Positions 12,801-27,800 of a stretch of DNA of 64,000 nucleotides are shown here, in pieces (positions within the stretch are counted from its first letter, which is position 1; each line of letters begins with the position of its first letter). The stretch comes from Phoronis australis (Eukaryota > Phoronida > Phoronidae), in the NCBI GenBank assembly GCA_002633005.1, contig NMRA01000373.1, forward strand, positions 126,001 through 190,000, read 5' to 3'. The notes beneath the pieces are model-generated. The model made no database searches, was not told where the DNA came from, and saw only the letters and a program-made list of their open reading frames with translations. Position numbers and translations under genes: made by a program.

Positions 12801-15800
12801 GCACAAAAAACAAAACTGCCATTAGGAAGTGCCACAGTGGTCAAAGTTGTCAGAAAACCATCGTCAGCTATTCCCTTCATGGTTTGGTTGATAGAGGGGT
12901 GGATGCCAAAAAACAGACCCGAAAACAGTAAAAATGGCTACTAGGTGGTGCAAAATACCTCGCACCCATCCAAAAACAGTAGGATAGCGTCACCTCACTA
13001 ATACATGCCTATGTCAAATTTTATGAGAATCGGTTGAGGACCTTTGAAGATACACATGTCAAGTAAACGTAAAAAAAAATAAAATTGCCACTAGGGGGCC
13101 CAACCATAGTTCGATTGATGCCAAAGCCGTCGTCGTTCGTTTTCAACATCATATAAAATTACTATACTTGCTACATTTAGTAAAAGATCTAGCTAATGGG
13201 TGCAAAAAACATAACTGCCACTACGAGGCGCCACAGTAGTCGAAGTCCTCGGAAAATCATTGTCAGCTGCCCTCTTTATAGTAAAAATAACATATACGCC
13301 AATTCTCAAAATCATATCCAGAGCGGTTTCATTGATAGAAGGGCGGATGCCAAAAAACAGTAAAAATGGCCACTAGGTGGTGAAAAGTACCTCGAATTCG
13401 TCTGAAAACAGAGATGACAACAATATGCGACCACATATAAATATGTGGGCGCATAAAAACTGTCTGTGCACAATACTGAGGACAGGTGGATTTCTTCCTC
13501 ATATTTCACAACCAAATTTAAAATTGAGAAAATGTTATTTTAGTTTATTCTTAACAGCTTGCACTCTAAAGCTGTAATCAACCACAACAAGGCAAATTTT
13601 TGAGTATTTGCATTATTGCAGCAAACCATTACAAAATAGAAATGACAAATAAAAATTTGGTTACCTTGATAATACTTTTTGTACAAAATAGAAGAAAGTT
13701 TATTGATCGGCCTCAAAAACCTTAAAAAGGGTTTGTTTCATGAAATGCGACTTAAGACTAAAAAGTCAGAAATTTGGTCTTACACTCCACAAAAATATTA
13801 ATTTCAGAAAGATAATTTAACCTCACTTGAGCAAAAGCGCAAACTCTCCGAGACGAATAGTTACTTAAAACTTGTGTGACTTAATTATTTCTGTGATACG
13901 CTCATAATTACTTGACTAAACACTTTTCAACATTTCTGAAGTGGGAGCACTAGTTAAATAAAACTAATTTTCTGTCTTTATGCTTTTTAAGGCACATTAC
14001 ATCAAACAGGCCCCTGGAGTGATACATCACATAACAGTCAGCAGAACATTGTGACAACCAACCTTAGTCATGGGAAACGGTAGTCGAGCCTTGTCCCCAG
14101 GTGGCACGTTGTCATGCAGACCCTGGACAAAGACATTGTTCATATTCTCCTGCATGCCGTACATCCAGGGGTCCCTGTTGGAGTAGGCGCACAGGGATAG
14201 TAGCATCATGAATAAGATGTAGAAGACGATCTCACGGACGATGGCCTGCATTTTGATCTCTTTCAACCTGCCATGGGTGAATAGATATTAAATGCATGGA
14301 AGGATGCTGAAGGATGAATGAACAGAGGAATGACTGGCTGGTTGGAAGAATGAACAGAGGGATGGTTGAATGATTGTTCTCATTGAACAAAACATAGAAA
14401 ACTAACTTAAGGTAGAATGCAACTCAGATTAGTGTTCGAATCCTAAAAATTGTTCTTTTGTGGGTTCTTTTCACCCAGGCACTAAACTCACATTACAAGG
14501 GTAGGCCAATAAAAATGGTGCTGCACATTTTTGCTAATTAAATGTTAAAAATGTACAAGCTGAAATAACCAAAGCTGGCACATTCCACTTACTAGTGCGT
14601 ATCACTGCTCGAAATCAAACACATTGTCAGAGACACAGCGCACTCATGTGGCGTCAGTAGTAACAGTACCCCAACTTGAGGATTGAAGAGGTCAGACACT
14701 GAACGGAATGTTTAGAGATATTTCATTCTTACCCCACAGTCGGTTAACTTCAGTTGGCAAATGATTTTCAAGTACAAGCACACATAATAGAAGGAAAGTG
14801 GACCCCTTGAAATCATTTACCCCTAAATTGGACTGTGGCTTCAGAACACAAAGAGTATAATGGTAACTGACTTGGTCTTTAAACACGCTATGAATGTCAC
14901 TGAAGCTTGAATGCTCCAGCACCTCCATGAGTGGTGTCAGTTATGTAATTCAAAATATTAAAAATATTACAACTACACTACTTGAATCTACTGTGAACAT
15001 CTTCCCCATCAGAAAACTCAGGTGCCACCCATGATGTTCACAACATGCCTTCACCTTGTGGCACGAGCTTCCTTCAGCAGTTCTTCATCGGGTGGCATGA
15101 TAGCCTCACTACTGTCCCTGTCCAGCAATCTGTGGACATAGCGACCATCATGACCGGCTGTTGCAGAGACGTGTAGATATTCCTCATGGTCAGTGAGTGG
15201 TTGAGCCTCCTCATCCTCATCACTGTCCGGTCGTTTGATGACCAGTGCATAGAACAGTGCTAGGATGAGTACCTGAAGACGAGTCCAATTAGAATTACTG
15301 GATGGACAAACAGTATCTCAGACATAAGTCAAGTTTCTAGCATTCAGTAGGGGATTCATGCACTGAACAACAGTTTTCAGCACACCTGCTTTGGCCAGAA
15401 TAGGTGACTGTATATAATTATCTAGTATTCACATGCTTTCCAATAATTAATGCTCCCACTTTAATGCCTTGATAACATCACAATGCCATGCATGTGAATT
15501 TAAGCCAAGTCTCGCATGCACGTCTGCATCTCACTGGAATCTAGCTGTTTCAAAACTGTGCATACAAAAGAATATTCATGTCTTTCTTGGGTTCAAGTCC
15601 CAAGCACACCAGCGTCAAATGTCGGTGTCAAAAAACTAGAATTAGAGCCGTCTAGTCTGTGGTTACATGAACATTGCATCCATCACACAATCACCGCTGA
15701 GCTAATTTCTTCACTCCAACATTCCCATTCACAGACTATGGTTAAACTAACGGACAAGACTTTCATTTTACAAGGTACGTCAAACGAAAATTACCTTTAT

Positions 15801-18800
15801 GGGCTGTGTGAAAAAGATGGACTCCACCAGACTTGTAATCATAGATGCAACCCATTCTCCTGACTTCTCAGGTCCAAAACCTGCACCAACTCCAACAATG
15901 ATGATGAACGCACCAGCCACGCTACCATAACAAAGAATGTAACCAAAAATAATGAACCACCAGGGCAGTAAGCATTTCTTCTTTTTCTTTGGTTTCTTCG
16001 GCACACTCGATCCATCATCAGTAGCTGAACTCCAGACAGGCTCTGAATAAGCAGGTTTTAGGCCTTGGGTGAAGTTTGATGTGTAGGTCCCAGGAGGCGG
16101 GGTACGTAGTATGCGCGATGCGGTCTCGTCTTGTAAGTCAAACTGAGTCTGCAGTTTATCCATGCTCAGCATAGCCATACTCATCCTCGAATACGGCCGA
16201 ATATCTTTTTCATACTTCTCGCCAGACCTCTTCGACAAACTCTCTTGCTTCTTGGACCTCACTGACTGGTTCTTGTTGGATTTTGGAACATCCCTACGCA
16301 ACTGTTTCTTGCCCGACTTCCGCACGTCGCTCATGCGAAAGATTGTGACAACTACGAGACTGATGGGGAACACAATTAGGCTACTAATCAAGCCAGTGTA
16401 GATGCTGTTTAGCGTGAAGACGATGGGACCCAGTTTGATGGACTGGGGTGACTCCACGTTCTGCTCAGTGTCATAGAACAAAATGTTAGCAGTCATCGTA
16501 AGAAATAACAATGACAGACAACACGTCACTCGTTGAACACGTGTAAATGTGCTTCGTGGGGGACGGCTGGCCACAGAGAACCACAAGTGGCCATCAGAAA
16601 GGTTCCGGCGGGTCTTCGTCCAGAACAGATGGTTGAAACTAGTCAGCTCCATCCTGCCAGCAATGGGAATGATACGGTCAATCTACGAAGAAAAAAGACC
16701 GAAGAATTAGCACACATTTGATCAATAATTATAATAATAATAAACTTTATTTAAAGAGGATAAAAAAATACAATAAATGTAAAACATGCTTTAGCCAAAG
16801 GCTAATATCCAGCATGGTCAGTAAATCATCACTAAACTGAAGCGCTTTCAATCAGTCATGAAATTCCTCTTAACAAAATACCACGAACACCACCAATTAT
16901 AAAATACAAGACAAAAGTAATCGGGCGAAATAACATTTTCCTCCATCATGACAGCCGAGATTCTGGTCACAGCAAACTTGGTTTGCAAAATTCTAATAAT
17001 TACAGATTGGCTTACCCGCTTTGCAAACTTCTCTGTTGATTCCCATTCATTCTTGGTCACGAGAGAAGACCACTGAGACTATGAATTTGGCTTCCGCCCA
17101 GCTGTCGTGACTGGGATTTCCAGATTAATTTTGCCTGAATACTTTTGTCTTGTATCGTAACTATTAACTATAAGTTCTCTACTTTTTTATTAGAACAGAA
17201 TAAACAATAAACAGTAGCATCTTGAACCACTTCTGTTGATCATGATCGATTAACACAGAAAATAACATTTTAATGCTAAATATAAAATAAAACAACAGAC
17301 TGAAGTGACACAGGGAATTTCAACGTCTCAGCCTCCATGAAATTACCAAGCCGTCATCTTCTTCGACTGCTAGCCACTGGTCACAGATGAAGTAGTACTT
17401 CTGACCTGTTTGAACATCCTGCACTAGCATACGACTGAAGAACCAGGATGGACTTTTGCCTGAATTGTCATGCCACACTCTTGCATGGAAAAAATAGAAA
17501 TAGGGGCAATGATACCAAGGATACTTGTTAACCATGAAGGCATTCTTATGAAACACAGGCAAAGGTTAATGTTGCTAACACAAATTTAGTTATAACCTTC
17601 ATAATTTCCCTAAATCATATCAGAGTGACCGTTCAGGTTACCCGCACATCGCTAAAAACCAAAATTTTGTGATGAGTCTTTTAATACCAAAAACTGTTTT
17701 CTGAAAGCACACTAAATCACATTCTCATGTGTAAGCCATTTGCTGACAAATGATTCTTAACCTAACATGCCATGAAAAAGTAGTCAGTGTCCAAAATAAA
17801 TACTATCTTTGTGAGAAAGAGAGAACGAAAACACCAAGCAATTGCATGATGATTATAAAACGTAAAACTTGCTAAAAAATCTCAAATTCATTAAAATCAA
17901 GGTTCCTACCTTAAGTGAGACAGTTTTCCGAGTGACTGTGGCACTGTTACCAAAAATGAGTCGATGGCACCTCTTTTCAGAATCGGCCGTTTTTGATCTC
18001 GTAGTAACCTAGGCTTGGTTTCTCCCTCGTCGCCTGACAGCATGAATGAAACTTTGGCCGTAGTGCCACCATTGGTGCGAAAGCCAGTCCAGAGTGTGAT
18101 TTCATAGGAGTATTCATCCAAAGGATTGTTGTCTGGCAATGGAGTCACACCAACCTGAAACACAAACATGGCATTCATAAACAACCGTACAGTTTAGGGG
18201 ATTGATATAATAAGAAAAATGAAAATCTTTTTTCCAGGCTAGGAATACAGAACAGAGATACAGTACGTTGTCCATTTATATTACAGATCTACAGAGCCGT
18301 TAAAGCAGCTAAAGCAAGTTCTGTACTGTTAAAAACTTCTACTTTCTTCACAAGACTGGCTTATATTGCTTTTCCAAAGAAAGAGCACCACATTCTCATT
18401 TTTGTTTGAATTGAAGTTGGTTACAGTAAATCAAATTGGTACACCACTTAGTAAAATTTCTTGACCTAATTCATATACTGACCAGGGTAAGTCTACCTGT
18501 ATACTGGGATGAAGAGCCTAGTACGTCTTCCTCAGATTATGGGTATGCCCGTCGGAGTGTGCATATTATTCAGAAAGAACAAGCAAATAACCTTTAACTT
18601 CTAAAACTTGAGGGTTTGACTTCCATACACTGTGGGGTTAGAGAAATACTTTCAGTAATTGCCACATACAAAACACCTTTTCAAGGACCAACCAATCTCA
18701 CCTTTTCTAGGTCTTTCTTGTCAGCGTACCTGGCCCAGATGACCACAACAAAGTAGATAGCCATGACAGATATTCCAAAAACGAAACAAATAGGGTTGGT

Positions 18801-21800
18801 GTCCAGCTGGCTAAATGCCTCTGCTGGTGGAACGATCTTGTTCATTGGCACATAGAAACTGCTGGCAAACGAGGTCAGGTGGTTACAATGGCAATGAGTC
18901 ACCTGAGGAGAGGTTCTGCTACCGACCTGAAGCCAAAAGAAAACATGGCAATTTAAATCTTAATACAGAGAAATGTCCGTATGGGGCACAGCTATTCAAA
19001 ATGAAGTGGGGTAATTAAGTGATCTCAATTTTTTAGCTGCGGCCATGCTTTCTACACTGTTTGTTAAGCTAATAAACAAGAGTCAAATAAATAGAAAATG
19101 ATCTTAGCAATCCCCAGCAATGAACACCAGACAAGAAAAAATCAAAAATTCAATTGTGTGTGATACATGTAACAGAAATAAGTGGCTGATCAGATTCTAA
19201 TGAAACTTTCAGATACCATGCTTTCTACACTTTTCCAAAATTGTTTTAAATTTTGTTTTAAAAATGTTCTACTTTTGCATGAGGGGCAGTCAAAAATTGG
19301 ATTTTTAAGATTTTTGTAAAAAGACTTTTAACATTGCATAACATGAAAACAAATAATAAGTACAGCACTTTAGAAAACTGCAAGAGAATTTTTGAGACAT
19401 CATCTTGAACATTTAATATAATATAAAAAATCAATCATGTTATTGATAAACTGTTGTTCTGCTATCAAGTTTCTTTTTCACTAAATTTTACTAAAAAGTC
19501 AGTCAAATGACCCAGTGGTAGACTGGTAGAAAGTGAAAGATTAAGTTCTGTTCTCAGCCTTTCTATTTTCAGAAAACAATACTTTTACCGACAAGTTACA
19601 TGGCAAGAATTTAGATGCTTAAGATCCTTCATAAACTTATTATAAACAGAAGCCAGTTGCCATGAAACAGACCCAAGATGAACTGTAGTCACCATTTTGC
19701 TTTCCCACTAGTTCGAGGGGTTCGGTCAGTGGGAAAGACTGAAATTGCCACCACACTCAAAATAAATGGATAAAAGTGGATCAAAGTACAGTGTATCCAA
19801 ACTCCCTTGCAGGGTTAAATGTTAAAGGAAGACCGGCTATTTCCGAGAGATTGCAATGTGCAACACACACATTCAATTGAGAAGTAAATCAGTTACGCTT
19901 TCTGGAGTTTAATACGAAGACGTATACAGCTGAAACTGAGGTGTCACTTGCCAGAGAGAGTTGATAGGAAAGGCAATGGAGTTACAGTGGAGTTTTGACA
20001 GAACAGAAGTTCCCCAATTGGGAAACCATCATAGACATGTATTTCACTAGAGAGCCTGCCAACTTCCCCTGCAAGCCATGTTGTTCTACTTCAACAGGTA
20101 AGGTGGCCAAATGATATGATTAGTGCAGATTGGAAGTCAATTTACCTGATACCCAGGAGTGTAGCCATCTGGTCACCATTGTATTGTCGCTCAACAGACG
20201 TTTTTTTGTAGATAACCACACAGCTACTGACATAATCTTTTACCAAAAATATCTCTGGGGCCAGACCTTGTTTGCTAATAGTCCTTATCACAGTATCATT
20301 AAATGTGTATTAAACAAAAGGTAAATTTTTGGCCAGCTTTGGTTTCTCTGCTATACTCGACTGCATGCAGCTCCGCATTCAAAGAAAAATACTCAAAAGC
20401 TCACAAGTTTCCCCATATCACATTAGTGCATAGATGAGGGCTTTTTCAAGCTGGTGGTACCGTTATGCTTTGCTGGTAGCAACTGTTTGGCTGTGTCCCT
20501 GAAGGGGTAATATACACACTAAGACCCCCTCCCTTCGTAGATCTGCCACAAAGGTTGGGTCCCATATTATGCCAAACACTTTCATTATGCTTGATGAACT
20601 TGTGGGCTATAGAGATCCACCTTGAGAGATTGACTCACCCAGTTGTGGTTAATGTGATGCTAAGCTCGGTGTCTACTTAACGTTGTTAATAGCGCCTACC
20701 TGACAACCCTCCGTGGACCAGTCGTTGACGACCTTGTCAAAATACTGACACGCTGCACTAAACACTTGGACAGAATAGTTGACTGTGACAAACTGAACTC
20801 CATTCAAGTCCGCCAGGGTGATATTCTGCCAATGTTTGCCAAGGCTTGATGAGTTGACGGCTCTCAGGCCAAAGTAGAAATCTTTCTGTTCAGTTCTGAA
20901 ATGACATCACATGACAACACATAGCATCACCATAGGGCTTTCAAATGCTAGCAGAGGCGATAATTTAATGCACCAAAAAGGCCAAACAGAGTGGCTAAAT
21001 ATCCATTGGCCAGGAAGGCAGGAACCCCAGTTTTGGAACTATATGTCTGAGCAGATGTCACACTTTTAACTCCCCACAGATATGGACTGCTTCTCCATCA
21101 CAGAATACTTCCTAGCAGATTTTGGTACACATCTGAGTCAACTGGATCAAGCAATACAACTGCAGCGCCCTCAGTTGCTAAAAGGTACAACACCAAGGCA
21201 GCAAAAGTGACTGGAACTCACAACCTCTCAACTGCAGCCCACCAGCTGCAGAGTCACATTACCATTGCTATAGGCTAAAGGGATAACTTTCTGAATGAAT
21301 TCATGGTTGCCCATCATCCACCACCATCACAGTCAGTTCGATCAGGTCCTCACGGCACATGATTTCACTTAAAACATTGTTGCCAATAGTGCAACAATAT
21401 GTTTACACTCAGATATGTGGTGTATCGATGTCATAATAACTTGCACTATTCCTAAATATTTTAAGTACATAATTCCAAAACCTCACGCTTGGTTTCAACT
21501 CCAGGCCAGCAACAATGGTTTCCAAATTTAGGCTAAGGCCAGATATCAAATCTAGTCCACTAAACTCTTAGACTAACAAATCACTTTCATCAACGGGAAT
21601 CAGAGAAATGAAACTCAATGCATCTAGTTTTCATGGTTCAATTTCAATGTGTTTCTTTGGGTAGAAGTGATTTTAACTTCAAAAATTAAATTTCATAAGC
21701 CAAACAGTTCGAAAATTGTCAATTTTTGTCCAAAACATATCAGCCTATTTCAGCGAACTGAATGTTTTATTGTAGAAATTTGCTCTACTCAACACAGAAG

Positions 21801-24800
21801 GACCTTAAATAAGCATTCCTGATACACAAGCTTCTTGACAACAATGATTCTTAAACAAATCTGTTGACGAAATACAAAAGGGAATGAAACGGGTTTCTCA
21901 TGATATGAAAAGTAAACTTACAATTTCAGTAGAACATTATCGATGAAACACTTGGGCGTCACTGTCAAGTTTTTGTCTCCACTCATCAATGGGTTCACTA
22001 AACATGCATAATCATAATCTGTCTCGGACCCTTCCTCTCCCGCCTTGATGAAAATGGCGAAAATGATGACATCGTCAGAACCAGACATATTTGTTTGTGT
22101 TGAGTTTGTCGTGCTATTACTGTACATCGATGAATTATTATAATGACCGCCACGCACAACTGTTGAGTTTCCTTTGCCATTGCTTTGGAAAGACGTGGCA
22201 TTTCCAACGTCACCAAGCTGTGGTGCAGCAGTCGTTGGCAACATGGTGAAAATGGTGGCATTATTTGTCATTGGGTCAGTTGTGGCATTTCCAGTCACGT
22301 TTAGAATTGTGGAATTTGACAGTTCCACTGTTGAAGTCAAGGTCGTCTCTTCCCCGGTGTCATTGCAACTTCCAGCTGCTACAAGAATTACAAAGGATGA
22401 CTGTGGCGGCAATGTAGTTCTGTGTACGATCATGTGATCTTGACTGGGACGTGTTATGCCACACACTGGTTCCAATGGTTTGGCATTCTTTTGCTACAAA
22501 TAGGAAAAATTCACACCTGGTGAGTGTCACTGGTGATAACTGTAACTTGTATACTAAAGTGAAGGCAGACCACCAAGTCCCTAAAGATGTCACTCACTGC
22601 CAAATTTGAACCAATAACAGCAGTTCGTGCGCACTGGAATCCATCTTGCGTAGATAGGTTTAAACGCTCAAGATGAATAATTACACTTTATTGCCCGTAC
22701 GTACCGATTCTTTATCATGTAAAAGTATAGAATACATGAGTGTATACCCATAACGTTTAGCAGCCCTGATATACAAACAAAAGCTGGGTACCTGAATGAA
22801 CACTTCTATCCGCTGAGTGTCAGGCAAATCCTTCACTTTAGTAACGTTGCCCAGATCATTATGCACTTCCATGCTGATTACTCCACTGGTGATGTTTGCA
22901 GATTTTGCTGAAAATGTGAAAGGATTGCTTGGTTGGAAGACCACCTAGAAAAAAAAAGACTTTTATTAGATGTCAGATGAACTCACATAAACTTAAGCCA
23001 TGTAAGTCTGAATCATTAAATTAATTGAGGCATACATAGAGGTACGGTACCTCAGCCTCACAACTAAGAGACTAGCTTTATATTCGGATTCTGTTCTATC
23101 AGGCAAGGGTAAAACATTATATGTGTGGTAATGAGAGATCTTCAAGTAGAAAATTAATGTGTATAATCTGGTTTGAAAATTAAAATCAAAATCAAACTAA
23201 TATCTAAACGTACTAAGCTTTCGTAGTAATAAGCCGTGCTGTTGCCTTGATTGAATATGTCACCGTTGGTGACTTGAGGAAGAATAAACTGGCTCCCCCC
23301 TTCATCAGCAGAGAGCGTCTTGTTCGACAAGGCAGCGGCGTAGTTCTTTGCCACAGAATAGGAGAGTGACTTAGACTCAATGGTAGTAGCTGTCTCACCA
23401 ATCACCTTGATGTCGGAGATAGTTTTACTGACAGTGTCAATTGCAGCCATAAGCTCTTTCACCTGAGAAAAATGACACCAGACTTCAGATAGCTTTCTGC
23501 ACTTAAATTAAACAATGTGTCAATTAAAGCTGTTATAAACAACGTCCTCGTGTTAAAAACATCAAATATTTTCGTAGGCGCATTTGCACTTACTAAGCAA
23601 GGTTACCGCATTTTACCTTCTGTTTAAATTGGAAATGGTTATAATGGTTGCCGCTAATGTCTTGATAGCTTTTACTCCCACGGCGCTTGAAATTACTCTA
23701 AGTGACCAAAGGCCTCTTGTCGGCTGTCAACTGATTGTGCCTGGCTTTTAATTAAATGCTGCAAACCTTTGGGCTTTCAAATGCATTGAATTTCATTCTC
23801 GCTTCAAGGTCAAAACTGAATTATTTTTTCAAGACCAGTCGTCCCAGCTTTATGCTATTTTGTACGTGGTATGCAGTTTAAGCAGGATCTGGGTTCTGTT
23901 TCATGAAAAGTGACTTTTCAGTCTTAAAAGACTTAAGACATACACTTGGTTTTGCGTTCCACACAACTATTTCAGGAAAATGATTAAATCTTGATTCTGA
24001 GTAAAAGTACAGTGCCTTTGAGAACATGCACAAATCTGTTACAAAATTGAACTTCATCTTTGAATTATTTCTAGACTGTGAAATGCTCATCATATCACGT
24101 TTTGATGATAGACCGACCCGAAAAACCTCACCTCATTTTTCGGTCGGTGGAAATTTCTGAGAAAACCACAAACCTTTGTTTGGCTACTAACATGAAATTT
24201 CACAGTTCACCTATACATGTTACCTGATGGCGTTAAGTTCCACTGCCAGACTAAGAGTAATCAATTTGTTTATTGCCCCTACAGCCTGAATGGATAATAA
24301 ACTCTTGAAATCGTTGATAAAAGTGTGTCAAGTTATAGTCTCTGTAACCCCTGAGATTCTATCAGGCACATTTCGCGTTAGGATAATTACATTACAAAAC
24401 TTTTCAGGAACAGTGCAATAGGAGTGTAAGACCAAATTTCTGACAGTCTTGAGCCATATTCATGAAGCAGGCACCAGAATCAAAAGCAATTGCACAGAAA
24501 AAGATTGCCAGAAATCTGAATTAGGCCATGAGACGCCATCAGCTGCTTGCACACAGTAATTGTACAGGCAGTAAACGTCACACAAAGTTCAGAGAGATGC
24601 AGCTGTGTTCATTTGGTAAATATTATAACAGGACTTGAACATTTTCCTTTCAGACGAGCATACAACCAAGTCCTTGCACTCTATCCATTCACGTGCTTTG
24701 AGCAATTACATGATGGGCAGTAGGTCTAGCACACCAGTACACATGCATTGGTCAAAATTCATGGATGGCCGTTTAGCTGATCGTGGGTGTTCGCCTGAAT

Positions 24801-27800
24801 GTAGCATTCAACATTTTAAAATAATTTAATACGTAAACTGTGCTCCAAAGGACTGAAAAATGTAATGTAGACCTTCAAGTAAAATGGCTGGAACTGGCAT
24901 CAGAAGAAAATGACGAAATGCATTGTGTAAAAATTACTAAAAGTAGTTTACTTTACAGGCCTTGAAACCAAGTCTTATACATCCCATAGCATTTGCATAG
25001 GCACAGCCACATTAGCGGCCAGCCTTGGCATCACCGATCAGGTGATCCAGTGTATGGGATGCCGGAAATCTGATGCACTAAAAAACTACATCCTCATCCC
25101 CTTGACCATCAGGCATACCAGACCTCCCACAGGGCCTGTTGTTTGAGCTCCCAATTTTTCACCCTTTACTTTTCAGCCTCCTCCCACTACCACGAGTCTA
25201 AGGTTTAAGCACATCATTGGTTTTTTCCCCACCATCAGATGAGGTCTGTTGTTGCAGCCTACCTCCTCTCCTACGCAGGTCTGTTGGCGCAGTCAGTGTC
25301 CCAAAGGTCTGACGTTGCAGCTTTTGCAAATTCTAGTTAGTAGTACTATGTACATTTTATCTCAGGTTTCATTGTTAACTTTCAGTTTTTATTATTTTAC
25401 TATAATAGTTCTGTGCATAGTCTACTGTTGTTATTGCCCAGGTTATGCTTCCTCGGATGGGCGATGTCAGTATTCCCATACATCCATCACGGCAGTTCTA
25501 CTTATGTCATAATCAATGACATTATTTGCAAACATCATCTTCTTACTCTGCAACTTGTGGCGCACCCCGGGCAAAATAGATTACGATAAATGAAAATCAG
25601 GCATAAAAAATCAAACTATCTTACCTCAATTTCAATGGCAGTTGCATTGGTTTCTTCTTTATTTGTTAGTGAGTAACGAGCACAATTGATCAAATTTCCT
25701 AGAAAAGATTACGTTGAATATTCGTACAAAGGATCTCCAAAACTAAATTGGCTGCACAACAATCGAGCATTCAGCATGTAAATGTTAATATAATATTTAA
25801 GTAAATATTAAAATACATTCAAATTCTGTAAAACATTCAACTGGATGCAAACACATAAAAATTGTATTTGATTACAAAAATTGTTATCGCTACTATCAAA
25901 TGAATATCATGATTATAATGATTACTATTATTATTACTTAAACAGGTTAGTCTCTTAGTAGTCTTCAAACATTTCTGCACCAAACCTGTGAAAGATGTGA
26001 GCAAAGTTGAGATCATTTCAAGGTCGCCAGAATCCATTTCCATGTTTGCTCCTTCATTGATCAGGTGTTCCAACAGGGAGTCATAAAGTCCATGCAACTT
26101 TTTCTGTAACAAACACAAATTTCTTTCACCGTGCAATAAAGCAGTCTCATGATAATGAGTCATTCATGTTTGACATACGTCCCGATGATGAGAGATACAT
26201 AACATTAGCTCCATTTCTAAAGATGAAAGGGAGACCAAATGTTGGAGAAATAAAAGAGATCATTTACTTGACAAAATAGTAGTTCATAGTACAGAAAGAT
26301 CTATAATTATATAACATATGTAAAACATGTAATTAAGTTTATAACAATGTTTCAAATTAAATTTATCTATTATAGCTTTGTACCAGAAAATTTTTGGAGA
26401 TTAAAAAAACAAACTTCATAGCACACTGTTCATCGCTTACTTTTTAAATTAAATCAATTTTAAATACTGGCTAATGATATGGGCAGTACTCTTCTAGTTT
26501 TTACTCACCCTGAACTGTTCAATCGCGTGATAACACAATCAGGCATGTCAAGTATAGGATTGCGAGGTGACCTCCATTCAAATTCTTTTAGAACATTAAT
26601 TTAGTATTACGATAAAATTTCCAATTTTAAAGTTATGTGTACAAGCCAAAAATTCATCTGCTCGTTAACATTTGGGCAAGTATAGTCAACCCTGATGATT
26701 AAGTAATAGATTGAACCCTTACAGCTGAAAAGTCTAATTAATGCTAAACACCGTAGAGCCGTACAACCTGTGATTTTCTGCTAATGACTTCAAACGGCGT
26801 GGACAGCTTCTCCCCAGCTGATGCAGTGCTTTTCATAGAGTAGAAGTCGTCCACCGAATTATGACCAAAGATGGCATCACTGCATATGTCGAGAATCTGG
26901 AGACAGTACAATCAGTGAGGAATGTGTAATAAGACAGAATTACTGAAGATAAGTTGGTGGTTGTTTAAACACTAGGGTCAAAGGTCAATTACGTACAAAA
27001 CACAGGAATACGTTTATAATATATTCCAGGTTCTTTCAAAGAATGAAATCTACTATGTTTCTGCCAAGTAGTGGGCAACCACGAAAGAAAGATCAGTTCT
27101 GACTTCATCTTCTAGCCATAGAATTTATCGTGATTGTTTTTAAAGGGCTCCAGTTGAATGGTCATTACTCTCATTTTTTGAAAAAATTTCAGCATTTTTC
27201 TGTTCAAACATCTGTTGGCTTCCCTGCAACTGGTTGTATTGTTCAGCGTCAAACAGGTGAGCACGTAACGTTAATTAAACGCCTGCAAAATCTATGATAG
27301 GTCCAGTTACAAGTGGGACGTTTAATCACCAAATAGTTCCATAGTCATGCAGGTCCAGGATGACAGGAACAATTAAACTTTCAACTCTACCAACAGATAC
27401 TTTAAGTATGACCAAACTTCAGTATCGGGAAGCAGATTCCGTGGCCGCACCTCTAAATTCCAGCTGTGGACCCAAGGTGCGGTCATGAAATCTGATGCCT
27501 CGGATTGGAGATGAACATTTTCAGTAGGTGTGCGAGAGTGTGCATGCGTGCGTGCATGTGCATATGTGTGTGTGTGTGTGTGTATATGTGTGCATATGTG
27601 TGTGTGCATATGTGTGGAGATTAGTCATGCAGATCTATAGATTTGTGCCTTGGGTTGGTGTCTACTGGTCCGGGATCAAAGATTAGGAGATTGTCAAAGC
27701 TGGAATTTTGAAGTGCAGTATGTTGTGGAACTGATTCGAACCCTTTCGTATTAAGGGTGACAAATTATATTAGCAGCAGCAAGCACTAAATGTGATTCTG

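Noticed and set aside
15590-15625. GGGTTCAAGTCCC as a tRNA gene
   Set aside because: A B-box-like word only; no A-box or cloverleaf could be formed upstream.
16848-17060. Open frame between PLAT and TM2 (minus) as an extra exon
   Set aside because: Exon 30 ends and exon 31 begins at phase 0 and join into the usual PLAT-TM2 linker; the frame has no domain similarity.
21998-22261. Second minus frame inside exon 26
   Set aside because: Shadow frame of the low-complexity insert; no splice support.
27373-27609. HTHTH-rich open frame
   Set aside because: Translation of the TG microsatellite.
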